A DNA stretch of 64,000 bases from Paenibacillus dendritiformis (GTDB lineage: Bacteria > Bacillota > Bacilli > Paenibacillales > Paenibacillaceae): contig NZ_OX216966.1 of NCBI RefSeq assembly GCF_945605565.1, forward strand, positions 4,456,001 to 4,520,000. Reading direction: 5' to 3'. The notes beneath the pieces are model-generated. The model had not been told where the DNA came from, ran no database searches, and saw nothing but the letters and a program-made list of their open reading frames with translations. Of the stretch, positions 32,880 through 41,510 are shown one piece after another; within the stretch, counting starts at the first letter, position 1, and every line of letters begins with the position of its first letter. A program made the translations under genes and the position numbers.

Positions 32880-33561
32880 GCCACGCCACCTCCTGTGCCT
32901 GAAATACCGGTCCGTCTGAGCAGACCTTGCGGTTGCCGCTTGCCGTTCGCACAGAGCAGCCGTAGCAGGCTCCAATGCCGCAAGCCATTCTTTTCTCCAG
33001 AGATACGTACAGCTTCGTCTCCAATCCTTCCGCCATGCGGGCTGCCGCCTCCATCATTCCTAGCGGTCCGCACACGAAGATATTGTCGTATTTCTGCATA
33101 TCGACATCAAGCAGCAGATTCGCATCGACCCGGACGACAAGCTCGCTCGCGTATGGAGCGAATGCTTCCGTCATATAGGACGCTCCCCGGAATCCGAGAT
33201 AAATATCCGGCTTGTCCAGCTGTCTCGCCGTGTAGAACAGGGGCGCGATGCCGATGCCTCCGCCGACTAACGCGGTTTTCCCGTCAACTTCCGGAAACCC
33301 ATTGCCGAATGGCCCCTCCAGTTGAATCGAATCGCCCGGGCGAAGACTGGCGAATCGGGCCGTTCCTTCGCCTCCGGCTTTGTACAGGAACTGGATGGAG
33401 TCCGGCTCCAAATTGTAAATACTGATCGGGCGGGATAGTACCGGATAATGGCCCCATGCCCGGAGCATATAGAATTGCCCCATCCGGCCTTCAAAAGTGC
33501 CCTCTACGGTCATGAGATAAACATCTTGAGCTATCTGATTGTTGGAAAGAATCTTATGCAC
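32860..33561 (-). CDS. pyrK: Dihydroorotate dehydrogenase B, electron-transfer subunit
   Basis: 233 residues. An FAD-binding barrel (RPISIYN) and NAD domain ([23 protein letters not shown]) lead to the 2Fe-2S loop [11 protein letters not shown] plus the later cysteine in VCSDGPVF. It moves electrons from PyrD to NAD+. GTG at 33561, seven bases after AAAGGAG, gives MHKIL; the open frame upstream has no family similarity. First gene of pyrK-pyrD-lpdD-like. Confidence 0.94.
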   Translation of the reverse strand: MHKILSNNQIAQDVYLMTVEGTFEGRMGQFYMLRAWGHYPVLSRPISIYNLEPDSIQFLYKAGGEGTARFASLRPGDSIQLEGPFGNGFPEVDGKTALVGGGIGIAPLFYTARQLDKPDIYLGFRGASYMTEAFAPYASELVVRVDANLLLDVDMQKYDNIFVCGPLGMMEAAARMAEGLETKLYVSLEKRMACGIGACYGCSVRTASGNRKVCSDGPVFQAQEVAWHEKLSV

Positions 33562-33706
33562 GTGTCTGCTCCTTTGTTCACCTTTAGCAATTCTACTATG
33601 CCTGTAACGGCGCCATTCATCTGTGATGCAGGTCACGTTGGGCATAAATCGGCCCGAGAAAGGACATAACAAGAAGACAAGTGTAATCGGGAAAGGAGGA
33701 AGATCA

Positions 33707-34810
33707 TTGCGCACAAAACAGATATGCTGCCTGCTGGTGTGTCTGGTAGGAGTGGCCGGCTGCTTTCCGCGTTCGCATCAGGCTGCACCCGATCCGAAGC
33801 TGACCTCATTGGATCAGAACCAGCCGTCTGCGGATATGACATTGAGACCACCGCGTCATGATGTGGCGGAACAACCCGAGACGGGCAAGGGCACCATCTC
33901 CTTCGTCCTGCAGGACAAGCCGCAACAGCGGCCGCATCAGCCTCTGCCTTTACCCAAGTTCCACTTGACGATGAAGGAATCAGCCCACAAGGAAGCGGCC
34001 CATGAAGGGCTCCGTTCTGACACCTTAGGACGGAAGACTGTGGAACAAGAATCCGCCATGAAGCAAAAGAAGCCGCCGATCCCCGAGCCAGCCCAATCCG
34101 CTTCGCAGAATACGAAATCCGGGATAAGCCAGCACCATTTGAGCCTGGCTCAGCTTAGAGTGAAATACCCGCATATTTTTAAGCTTCATGGCTCCAAGCG
34201 CGGACTCCGCCGAGTCGCCCTTACCTTCGATGATGTCCCTGATAACCGGATAACCCCGCTTGTACTGGATATTTTGCGCGAACATAACATTCGCGCGACC
34301 TTCTTTCTCGTCGGGTCTCGGGCAAAAGCCCATCCCGAGCTGGTTCGGCGCATTATCCGGGAAGGCCATATTATCGGCAATCATTCTTACAGCCATCCGT
34401 TAATGACGAAGCTGTCGCTGCCTGCCTTCGAGCAGCAAGTGAAAGATGCGGAACGGGTAATCGAAGAGATCATCGGATATAAGCCGAGATTCTATCGTCC
34501 TCCCTTCGGGGAGATCAATGAGGAGCAACTGAAATGGGCGGGGGATCACGGTTATCTGGTCGTCAATTGGGATGTCGATTCCAACGACTGGCGGGGCTTG
34601 AACGCCAAGGAAGTATATGACAACGTAATAAGCGGTGTCAGGCCCGGTTCGATCGTGCTTCAACATGCGGGAGGAAGCAAGCACAACCGATATTTACAAG
34701 GAACGGTCAAAGCCCTCCCCTCCATCATTAAGCAATTGAAGCAGCAGCGGTACCACTTCGTCACCGTGCCGGAGCTGCTGCAAGACCGCAAGGATAAAAA
34801 AGACAATTAA
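33707..34810 (+). CDS. Lipoprotein polysaccharide deacetylase (NodB domain)
   Basis: 367 residues. A signal ends in lipobox GVAGCF; a 120-residue Pro/Gln-rich linker leads to a NodB domain: VALTFDDVPD (catalytic Asp pair), HSYSHP (zinc histidines), RPPFGEIN and VNWDVDSNDW, ending with IVLQHAGG. These enzymes remove acetyl groups from murein or other glycans outside the cell. TTG at 33707 follows AAAGGAGGA at seven bases. It stands divergent from pyrK. Confidence 0.92.
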   Translation: MRTKQICCLLVCLVGVAGCFPRSHQAAPDPKLTSLDQNQPSADMTLRPPRHDVAEQPETGKGTISFVLQDKPQQRPHQPLPLPKFHLTMKESAHKEAAHEGLRSDTLGRKTVEQESAMKQKKPPIPEPAQSASQNTKSGISQHHLSLAQLRVKYPHIFKLHGSKRGLRRVALTFDDVPDNRITPLVLDILREHNIRATFFLVGSRAKAHPELVRRIIREGHIIGNHSYSHPLMTKLSLPAFEQQVKDAERVIEEIIGYKPRFYRPPFGEINEEQLKWAGDHGYLVVNWDVDSNDWRGLNAKEVYDNVISGVRPGSIVLQHAGGSKHNRYLQGTVKALPSIIKQLKQQRYHFVTVPELLQDRKDKKDN

Positions 34811-34824
34811 AACGGACGCCAAAA

Positions 34825-34852
34825 AACCCCTGCCGCTATATGGACAGGGGTT
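34825..34852. terminator. Bidirectional terminator, strongest for the LysM-3D gene
   Basis: An 8-bp stem and 12-base loop; on the minus strand it is followed by six T residues. It separates the converging deacetylase and LysM-3D genes. Confidence 0.85.
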
Positions 34853-34871
34853 GAATGTATGCTGAAATATA

Positions 34872-35630
34872 TTAAGACATAATGTAAACTTCTATATTTT
34901 GAATGCCGAAAGTACTGCCCGTCTGCTTGCTAACCGGAACGAAAATATCAAGCTTGTTGCCATTGATGGCGCCGCCGATATCGCGTGCTTCCGCAATAAA
35001 TCCGCCTTGCGGCAGATGCTTGAACTGATAGCCGGTGATGAACAGCTTCGTTCCCAATGGAATAACCTTCGGATCGACGGCTACCGTCCCCAGCTTCAAT
35101 GGGTTGCCGAAGTAATCGACAGCGCCCCATTTTCCGTTTTCACTCGCGTGGGCCGTATATGCGGTGGCCTTCATGTTCACTTTCTTTTTATATGTCATCT
35201 CCTTGCCGGAGACCGTAATTACGTTCTTCTTCGCAGCTGGCGCAGCCTGCTTCGCTTTCTCCTGGGTTTGCGCCTTCGCTGCCGGCGCAGCTGCTGCTGG
35301 CTTGTCCGCAGATGCTTCAGCCTTGTCCGCTGCCGGTGCGGCCTCATCCATATCCGCTTCAATCAATGCCGCACTTTCCGATTCTACCGCCAGACCTTGC
35401 AGGGTCTTTTTCGGAAGCTCCAGCTTCAGCCCTCCGTAAATATTCTTCGGATTGATGTTAGGGTTCGCCTTCATCAATTCATCCAGATCAATCTGATGCT
35501 TCTTCGCAAGCGAGTAGAAGGTATCCCCTTCCTGAGCGATGTAAGGCTCGGCATAAACCGGCATCATTTGAAATACCAGATTCAATCCCAGGAATGCCGC
35601 TGTAAGCTTTAAAGTCATTCTTTTCCGCAT
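34872..35630 (-). CDS. Secreted LysM and 3D-domain cell-wall protein (YocH-like)
   Basis: 252 residues. A signal peptide (LKLTAAFLGLNLVFQMMPVYA) precedes a LysM motif (YIAQEGDTFYSLAKKHQIDLDELMKANP region, about 27-75), an Ala/Lys/Glu-rich linker, and a C-terminal 3D domain with MKATAYTA, VAVDPKVIPLGTKLFI and ARDIGGAINGNKLDIF, whose three Asp residues name it. B. subtilis YocH has the same plan and is a wall hydrolase under WalR. The ATG at 35630 has AAGGAGG thirteen bases upstream, which is rather far. Confidence 0.9.
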   Translation of the reverse strand: MRKRMTLKLTAAFLGLNLVFQMMPVYAEPYIAQEGDTFYSLAKKHQIDLDELMKANPNINPKNIYGGLKLELPKKTLQGLAVESESAALIEADMDEAAPAADKAEASADKPAAAAPAAKAQTQEKAKQAAPAAKKNVITVSGKEMTYKKKVNMKATAYTAHASENGKWGAVDYFGNPLKLGTVAVDPKVIPLGTKLFITGYQFKHLPQGGFIAEARDIGGAINGNKLDIFVPVSKQTGSTFGIQNIEVYIMS

Positions 35631-35931
35631 ATGGTGTATGTTCCTCCTTAAGATAGCCTGCGAGGTTAGTTGTCGGATTCGGGTCAAGGAGTACCCTACA
35701 TGCTGGCGATCCACCAGCTCTGATTCACCCCAAGGCGCTCATCCCGTTATGAAATGAACACCGGTCAATCATCCCCCGTACTATGTTCGGCTCGAATTGC
35801 ATCATATCACAATTTTGTAACCTATGCGCATGCAGTTAATGGCAATCAAACAATAACATGCCTCCTCAGCCTGTAAAATGGGCCGAAATGACGTATGAAA
35901 TCGCTTCATCCGGTCCAAAAGGGATCAGGTA

Positions 35932-35948
35932 TGTAACAAAATTGTAAC
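35932..35948 (+). promoter_or_regulatory. WalR (YycF)-like box
   Basis: TGTAAC-N5-TGTAAC is an exact match to the WalR direct-repeat consensus. It lies about 300 bases upstream of the LysM-3D gene but on the opposite strand, so it may act from a distance or be fortuitous. Confidence 0.45.
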
Positions 35949-36047
35949 CAGCGATTACTACTATATCATAGATTACAAATTTGTAAACAGTTCGGGCCCT
36001 TCCTATTATTGGACATGTCCAAACTATTGGTGTCACGCAGGATTTTA

Positions 36048-36146
36048 AGCAATCTCCCCATCTGCCAGGTATCTTGCTGCCTTTGGGACACTATCCCCGT
36101 TCGTCAGGTGTCTCCCAGCCTTTGAGCCAATCTCCCCGTTCGTCAG
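36048..36146 (-). repeat. Degenerate tandem repeat, 39-bp period, three copies
   Basis: AATCTCCCC...CAGG modules recur with CCCC at 36056, 36095 and 36134. They are reverse-strand relatives of the repeat at 17861. Confidence 0.7.
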
Positions 36147-36225
36147 GTTTCCCCGCTATTGAGCAGCTTCGGTGATAAGATCCCGGTGTCCATGAGACCG
36201 TGCTTCTGAGCTTCTTTTCTCCTGC

Positions 36226-36465
36226 TTGATGAGGATACTGCTCATAAAGGACTAAAACGGGTCTTCAACTACCTGCTCCGATGGGATAATGCACATAAGG
36301 GCCGGTATCGGGTCTTCAACTACCTGCTCCGATGGGATAATGCACATAAGGGCCAGCGTGGAGTCTTCAACTACCTGCTTCAATGGGATAGTGCACATAA
36401 AGGCCAGCACGGGGGGACTTCCACTACCTGCTTCATTGGGATAATGCACATAATGACAAGGGAAT
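36226..36465 (+). repeat. 51-bp tandem repeat, four copies plus a decayed fifth
   Basis: GTCTTCAACTACCTGCT units start at 36261, 36312, 36363 and (diverged) 36416; a weaker copy precedes at about 36226. Each carries GGGATAATGCACATAAGG, which resembles GGGGAGATTGCTTATAAGG of the 17861 array. Confidence 0.85.
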
Positions 36466-36552
36466 TACTGTGGCAAAAAGGAGGTTACCTACGGGGCTTC
36501 ACTTTTACAGGATGAGGAAGGTACTTCATATTTCGGTGGCCTATATAAAGAA

Positions 36553-36573
36553 CCAGCCGGAATTCCCGGCTGG
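36553..36573 (-). terminator. Terminator of the amino-acid ABC operon
   Basis: Perfect 8-bp stem, 5-base loop, followed on the minus strand by TTCTTTATAT; about 70 bases after the ATPase stop. Confidence 0.75.
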
Positions 36574-36641
36574 CTGCGAACTTGGAGCGGTGAATCGATA
36601 GCCGTCTCCATCCAATTTCAATTGTGTCCGTTCGGAGTCGT

Positions 36642-37364
36642 TTAGAGAACTTGTCCGAGGAATTCTTGCGTGCGGGGATGCTGCGGCGCGGAGAACAATT
36701 GCTGCGGCGGCCCCTGCTCGACGATATGCCCGCCATCCATGAACACGATGCGATCCCCGACCTCGCGCGCAAATCCCATCTCATGCGTTACGATCACCAT
36801 CGTCATCCCGTCTCGGGCAAGCGACTTCATTACTTCCAGCACTTCGCCGACCATCTCGGGATCCAGGGCGGATGTCGGCTCGTCGAACAGCATGACATGC
36901 GGCTCCATCGCCAGTGCCCGCGCAATCGCAATCCGCTGCTTCTGTCCGCCGGACAGCTGGTCAGGGTAAGCGGATGCCTTGTCGGCCAATCCGACCTTCT
37001 TCAGGAGATCCATCGCGGTCTCCTCCGCTTCCGCCTTGCTTTTCCCTTTCACTTTAATCGGAGCCAGCGTAATGTTGTCCATCACCGACATATGCGGAAA
37101 CAGGTTGAAGGATTGGAAGACCATGCCCATTTTTGCGCGCGTTGCATTAATATCATGCTTTTTGTCATTAATTTTCATGCCTTCGAACAAAATATCGCCT
37201 GCGGTCGGCGTCTCCAGCAGATTAAGACATCGCAGAAAGGTGCTCTTGCCCGAGCCGCTGGGGCCGATAACAACGACGACTTCCCCTTGCTCGATCGTCA
37301 TGTTCAAGCCTTTCAAAATGTTCAGCTCTCCGTACGATTTATGCAGGTCACGAATTTCGATCAT
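36642..37364 (-). CDS. Polar amino-acid ABC transporter, ATP-binding protein
   Basis: 240 residues. Walker [11 protein letters not shown]-loop [10 protein letters not shown], signature LSGGQKQR, Walker [15 protein letters not shown] and the switch histidine in VTHEMGFA are intact; length and motifs match GlnQ/TcyC-type importers. It powers uptake through the permease encoded just upstream, whose stop it overlaps by 17 bases. The actual amino acid is not readable from the ATPase. Confidence 0.95.
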   Translation of the reverse strand: MIEIRDLHKSYGELNILKGLNMTIEQGEVVVVIGPSGSGKSTFLRCLNLLETPTAGDILFEGMKINDKKHDINATRAKMGMVFQSFNLFPHMSVMDNITLAPIKVKGKSKAEAEETAMDLLKKVGLADKASAYPDQLSGGQKQRIAIARALAMEPHVMLFDEPTSALDPEMVGEVLEVMKSLARDGMTMVIVTHEMGFAREVGDRIVFMDGGHIVEQGPPQQLFSAPQHPRTQEFLGQVL

Positions 37365-38013
37365 TCTTCTTCAACTTCCTTTCCAGCAGACCGATTGCCT
37401 TCGACAGCGGAATCGTCAGCACGAGGTACATCATGGCCGCCCCAAGCAACGGCCCCATGGCCGTATACGTCTTGCTGCGGATAATATCCGTCTGGAACAT
37501 AATGTCCGCGATTCCGATCAGACTGACAATCGAGCTCTCCTTGATAATCGTGACGAACTCGTTCCCAATCGCCGGAATGACTGTGCGGAATGCCTGCGGC
37601 AAAATAATATATCGCATCGTCATGCCTTTGGACATGCCGAGCGAACGTGCGGCTTCCGCCTGCCCCTTATCCACCGCCTGAATCCCCGAGCGGAAAATTT
37701 CCGCCAAATAAGCCGAGCTGTTAATCGAGACGGCGATCGCGCCGGAAGTGAATTTGCTGAATTCGATGCCGAACTGAGCCAGTCCGAAATGAATAATGAA
37801 CAATTGCACCAGCAGCGGAGTGCCGCGAAGAAGCTCGATATAGGCGATTGCGAACCAGTTCAACAGCTTGAATGGCCCGATCCGCATCAATACAATAATA
37901 ATGCCGAGCACGAAGCCGGCCAACACCGCCACCAGCGATAGCAGCACCGTAATCTCGGCTCCGGATAAATAATCCCATTTATAGTCCCATAGCATAGAGA
38001 GCCAGTCAAACAA
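37348..38013 (-). CDS. Polar amino-acid ABC transporter, permease
   Basis: 221 residues with about five membrane helices. The EAA loop [25 protein letters not shown], which contacts the ATPase, and the family segment [15 protein letters not shown] are clear. It would work as a homodimer. Order in the operon is binding protein, permease, ATPase. Confidence 0.95.
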   Translation of the reverse strand: MFDWLSMLWDYKWDYLSGAEITVLLSLVAVLAGFVLGIIIVLMRIGPFKLLNWFAIAYIELLRGTPLLVQLFIIHFGLAQFGIEFSKFTSGAIAVSINSSAYLAEIFRSGIQAVDKGQAEAARSLGMSKGMTMRYIILPQAFRTVIPAIGNEFVTIIKESSIVSLIGIADIMFQTDIIRSKTYTAMGPLLGAAMMYLVLTIPLSKAIGLLERKLKKNDRNS

Positions 38014-38056
38014 TAGCCTCTTCCCCTTTCCAATCTCTGCCTATCCTATAATAGAA

Positions 38057-38084
38057 TGAAAAAGAGCGGCTTGCGCCGCCTCTT
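38057..38084 (-). terminator. Internal terminator between binding-protein and permease genes
   Basis: On the minus strand a stem of AAAGAG and GCGGC arms with one bulged G and a GCAA loop is followed by TCTTTTTC. Leaky termination here would give more binding protein than permease. Confidence 0.65.
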
Positions 38085-38105
38085 TCTCCCCGTGTGTATC
38101 GGGCA

Positions 38106-38885
38106 TTATTGCTCTTCCGCCATCTGGGTCGCCTTCGTAATGAACTCGTCCAGCTTGCCTTCCGATTTCAGGCGGGCAATCGTCTTGTTCGCGGCTTCAA
38201 CCATTTTCGGACTGCCTTTGCGGAAGCCGATGACATAGCCATCGCTCGCCGGCTGCAGCACTGCATCCGACATCTCCAGTTCAGGGCGGTTCGAGGCATA
38301 TGCCTTCGCGACCGGCTTCTCGACGATGACCGCCTCAATCCGGTTCGACTCCAGCGCCAAGACGAGATCACTTACCTTGGACAGCAGTTCAGGCTGAGCT
38401 TCGGGAATCTGTGTCACGACCTTCTCAAAAGTCGAGCCTTTCTGAACGCCGATCTTCTTCCCTTTCAGATCTTCCGGCGTCTTGTACTTGTCTTTGTCCG
38501 CGGCACGCACGATGACGCCTGCCTCAGCCACGTAGTACGGATCGGAGAAGTCAACCGCCTTCGCCCGCTCCGGATCCGGATCCATTCCCGAGATAACCAT
38601 ATCCAGCTTGTCCGAATTCAGTGCCCCAATCAGCGATTCGAACTTCATATCTTCAATCTTCATCTCAACGCCCAGATCCTTCGCAATCTCGTTCGCCAAA
38701 TCGATGTCGAACCCGACAATTTCATCCTTGCCGTTAATCGTCTTGTGAAACTCGAATGGAGGATAATCGGCGCTGACGCCGACAACGAGCGTCTTTTTGC
38801 TCATAATATTGTCATAACTATCTCCTTTGGCTCCGCAGCCAACCAGGATGGCCATTAATAGCGAACATACCGCTACGATCTTCAT
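38106..38885 (-). CDS. Polar amino-acid ABC transporter, substrate-binding lipoprotein
   Basis: 259 residues, SBP_bac_3 type. The lipobox ILVGCG follows a short signal. TLVVGVSADYPPFEF, GFDIDLANEIAKDLG, MVISGMDPDPERAKAVDFSDPY and IGVQKGSTFE are the usual ligand-lobe segments. ATG at 38885 and GTG at 38894 are both possible; neither ribosome site is strong. First gene of the operon. The ligand is probably a polar amino acid such as glutamine, arginine or cystine. Confidence 0.93.
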   Translation of the reverse strand: MKIVAVCSLLMAILVGCGAKGDSYDNIMSKKTLVVGVSADYPPFEFHKTINGKDEIVGFDIDLANEIAKDLGVEMKIEDMKFESLIGALNSDKLDMVISGMDPDPERAKAVDFSDPYYVAEAGVIVRAADKDKYKTPEDLKGKKIGVQKGSTFEKVVTQIPEAQPELLSKVSDLVLALESNRIEAVIVEKPVAKAYASNRPELEMSDAVLQPASDGYVIGFRKGSPKMVEAANKTIARLKSEGKLDEFITKATQMAEEQ

Positions 38886-38894
38886 TGTTCTCAC

Positions 38895-39402
38895 TATACT
38901 TCATCCCCACTTCTCTGATTATCCTTCCTTCCCATGATAGGAGGATTTCGGTCGTTCCCAATTATACATGATGATGTATAGATATACAATGGTTCTGAAC
39001 AAAAAAGATACTGAAATAGCTGCTTTTAAAGGAGGATTCACCAATTGAACAAATAAACGCTGGTCAATTGTCGCAGGCAACCGCTTTATTACTAAAATGT
39101 GCACACTTTCGGCTTTTCATCCAGGCACTTGGCTAAATCAGCCAATTCCATATTTTTTTCTCGATTCCTGCAATTAACATCCCAGTTGCCGGTACCGGCT
39201 CGACAGGTGAGCAGTCCGTTTTCTCAGCATATTAAAAGCATCAGCCCTTTCCTTTACCGTTTTCGATCTTTTTTTTGGCATATTTCCACCTATTCCAAAG
39301 CCTATGTCGCTGAACGATTCGATATGTATAATTATGTATATATTTACACAGGTACCGACGGGAAGAACATGTCGTTACACACGCGCTTCCCGCCGCTCCC
39401 CT
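38895..39402. other. AT-rich intergenic region without a supported gene
   Basis: About 500 bases between two minus-strand genes. A small TTGGCT/AGCCAA hairpin near 39127 and an isolated AAAGGAGG followed by a four-codon frame are present. Nothing is convincing as a gene or RNA. Confidence 0.5.
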
Positions 39403-41262
39403 TCACTGAACTGAATCAGGCTTCTCCGGAATAAGTGGAAACCGGATATGTATAAGTGTCTTGCCCGGTACGGAGGAGATCTCCATGCTCCCCCGATGAC
39501 GATGGACGATACGGTAGCAGATGGACAGGCCCAAGCCGGTTCCGCCCGCTTTCGTCGTCAGGAAGGGGGTTCCCGCCGACTGCAATACCGTCATATCGAA
39601 GCCAGGCCCTTCATCCTCGACTTCAAGATGTATGGCTTGCTCATCATGCCGGGTCCGAACCGTCAGCGTCTGATTCGCTTCCATCGCCTCCAGTCCGTTG
39701 CGAATCAGATTGTGCAGCAGCTGGCGAATTTCTTTTTCATCCATATCAAATTCCGGCACCGGATTCAGATCAAGGCGAATCTCCTGACAATCCGTTGTCG
39801 CCGACGCTTGCACGAGCGGATAAATATGATTGATAACCTCATTCAATGATTGCTTGCGGAATTCGACGACTTTGTGCTGCGCCAACGTCAAGTATTCCGT
39901 AATGATGGAATTCGCACGCTCGATTTCTTCCATCATCGTATCAAAATAAACATGCTCCTTCACATGCTCCGGCTTGCTGCGCAGCAGCTGCAGAAATCCT
40001 TTGACCGTCGTCAACGGATTGCGTATTTCATGGCTGATGGCCGCCGCCATCTCGCCTACGACCTTCAAGGCGCCCATCCGCTTCATCTCCTGCTCGAGCT
40101 GCACTTGCTTGTGGAGCGAATCGGTCATCCGGTTCATATGCTCGCCAAGCAGCCGGAATTCATTATGCTGATCGTGCTCCACCCGCACATTATAATCCCC
40201 CTTGGCAAGCCGGGAAGAGGCATCGACCAGACTGCGCAAAGGCCGGTGAATGAGGCGGCGGATCCACATATGCAGAAGCAGTGCGACGACAACCGCAACC
40301 AAAGTGAAGGTGCCGAACGTCACCCAAGCGACGTGGTAAAGAACGGAGTCGATAACCGTTGCCGGAAGCATAATCATCGCGATCCAGTCACTCTCTTTCA
40401 AGCCGACCGTAAACACGATCATTTTACGGTCCTGATATCTGGTCATCGATGTCGTCTCTGCTGTCTGCTTGATATCTTTTATGACCTGCTCGAATATCGG
40501 AATCAGATCTTCATCGAAATCCCGGTACAGATTGGCGAAGATGGTATGCTGTTCGTCCGGGTCATAGAGCAGATCTCCGTCTCTCGTAATGAGCAAAGTC
40601 TTGCTGTCCGGATGGAAACTGAGCCGAGAGCCAACTTGCTGCAAATCGTTGTAATGGATGTCGATGCCGGCCACACCCAGCAGCAGCCCCTCCTCGTCGT
40701 ATACCGGAGTGCTGATGGACAGCATGGGCTCTTGCGTAAACGGATCAATAAAAGGAGCCGTAATATGCGTCCCGCCGCTCTTCGCTGCCCCATGATAGTA
40801 GTCGAAGCGCGAATCGCTCTCGTAGACGGGCGACGAGGCATCAATCTCCTGTCCACTCATGATTTCGGCAGGCGTTCCCTTCTCGTCATAACCATACCAG
40901 ACGAAGTGCTTCCCCTGGTTGCGATAGCTTGACTGTGCCGTGAACCAATAGCCGTTGACGAATTTGTTGGGACTTCCTGCGAAGAGCCTCGTAGCGTTCC
41001 TTACGTCGGAATGAACGTCATCCGACAGCCGGTATAGCTCGCGGATAATACGGGAAAACGTTTCTACCGATTTCTTGTGATGAAGCAGTGCGGAATCCAC
41101 CTCGTTCGCAGCCAGCTTCATCTGATTCAAATAATTCTCTGTCATATTGCGCTGAATGATCGATTGTACCGCCTGGTGGGAGAAAAATGAAATGACAGCA
41201 AGTGCGGCAATCACGGTCACAACGATGCGGACCATCATCTGCCGGTGAATCGTCCGTAACAT
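39403..41262 (-). CDS. Sensor histidine kinase with extracellular dCache domain
   Basis: 619 residues. A first membrane helix (about 11-31), an extracellular double-Cache sensor (about 35-300, with FVNGYWF, PMLSISTPVYDEEG, LLGVAGIDI), a second helix near 310-335, a HAMP linker, then HisKA with the phospho-histidine in AAISHEIRNPLTTVKGFLQLL and HATPase with NLIRNGLEAM and GGTGLGLSI. The kinase core resembles Bacillus sporulation kinases. It has no adjacent response regulator, so it is an orphan that might feed Spo0F. Confidence 0.92.
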   Translation of the reverse strand: MLRTIHRQMMVRIVVTVIAALAVISFFSHQAVQSIIQRNMTENYLNQMKLAANEVDSALLHHKKSVETFSRIIRELYRLSDDVHSDVRNATRLFAGSPNKFVNGYWFTAQSSYRNQGKHFVWYGYDEKGTPAEIMSGQEIDASSPVYESDSRFDYYHGAAKSGGTHITAPFIDPFTQEPMLSISTPVYDEEGLLLGVAGIDIHYNDLQQVGSRLSFHPDSKTLLITRDGDLLYDPDEQHTIFANLYRDFDEDLIPIFEQVIKDIKQTAETTSMTRYQDRKMIVFTVGLKESDWIAMIMLPATVIDSVLYHVAWVTFGTFTLVAVVVALLLHMWIRRLIHRPLRSLVDASSRLAKGDYNVRVEHDQHNEFRLLGEHMNRMTDSLHKQVQLEQEMKRMGALKVVGEMAAAISHEIRNPLTTVKGFLQLLRSKPEHVKEHVYFDTMMEEIERANSIITEYLTLAQHKVVEFRKQSLNEVINHIYPLVQASATTDCQEIRLDLNPVPEFDMDEKEIRQLLHNLIRNGLEAMEANQTLTVRTRHDEQAIHLEVEDEGPGFDMTVLQSAGTPFLTTKAGGTGLGLSICYRIVHRHRGSMEISSVPGKTLIHIRFPLIPEKPDSVQ

Positions 41263-41449
41263 AACAGCCTCCGTTTGGCTCGGCGGCTCTTGTTCTGTAT
41301 CGCCAGAGCCCAGTCTCTAATACTAACGGATTTCAATCTTGGACAATGACATAAAACGATAGTTTGCGACATTTCCTTCGATCAAGTTCGATCCTATTAT
41401 AGTATGTTTTGTCGATCATAGATATCATATCTTCCATTTTCCATAAAAA

Positions 41450-41485
41450 AAGACTTTTGTATATGTTCATGTATACAAAAGTCTT
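41450..41485 (-). terminator. Terminator of the sensor kinase operon
   Basis: A 14-bp perfect stem and 8-base loop with a run of seven T residues on the minus strand, 26 bases after the kinase stop. Confidence 0.9.
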
Positions 41486-41510
41486 GTTCATTTACACAAA
41501 AGTCATTAGA

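Larger units (their letters stand above)
35631..36552. other. Intergenic region: promoter area and two repeat arrays
   Basis: No supported gene. It holds the WalR-like box, AT-rich segments with repeated TTGTAA, a 39-bp-period repeat (36048-36146) and a 51-bp tandem repeat (36226-36465). A 65-codon minus frame through the 51-bp array is regarded as a by-product. Confidence 0.6.

Noticed and set aside
36252..36449. 65-codon frame with a 17-residue repeat peptide
   Set aside because: It exists because the 51-bp repeat is a multiple of three; it has no convincing ribosome site. Kept only as a repeat.
39027..39056. AAAGGAGG followed by TTG as a gene start
   Set aside because: The frame stops after three codons.
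38919..39104. 61-codon minus frame before the sensor kinase
   Set aside because: No ribosome site or similarity; composition resembles AT-rich noncoding sequence.
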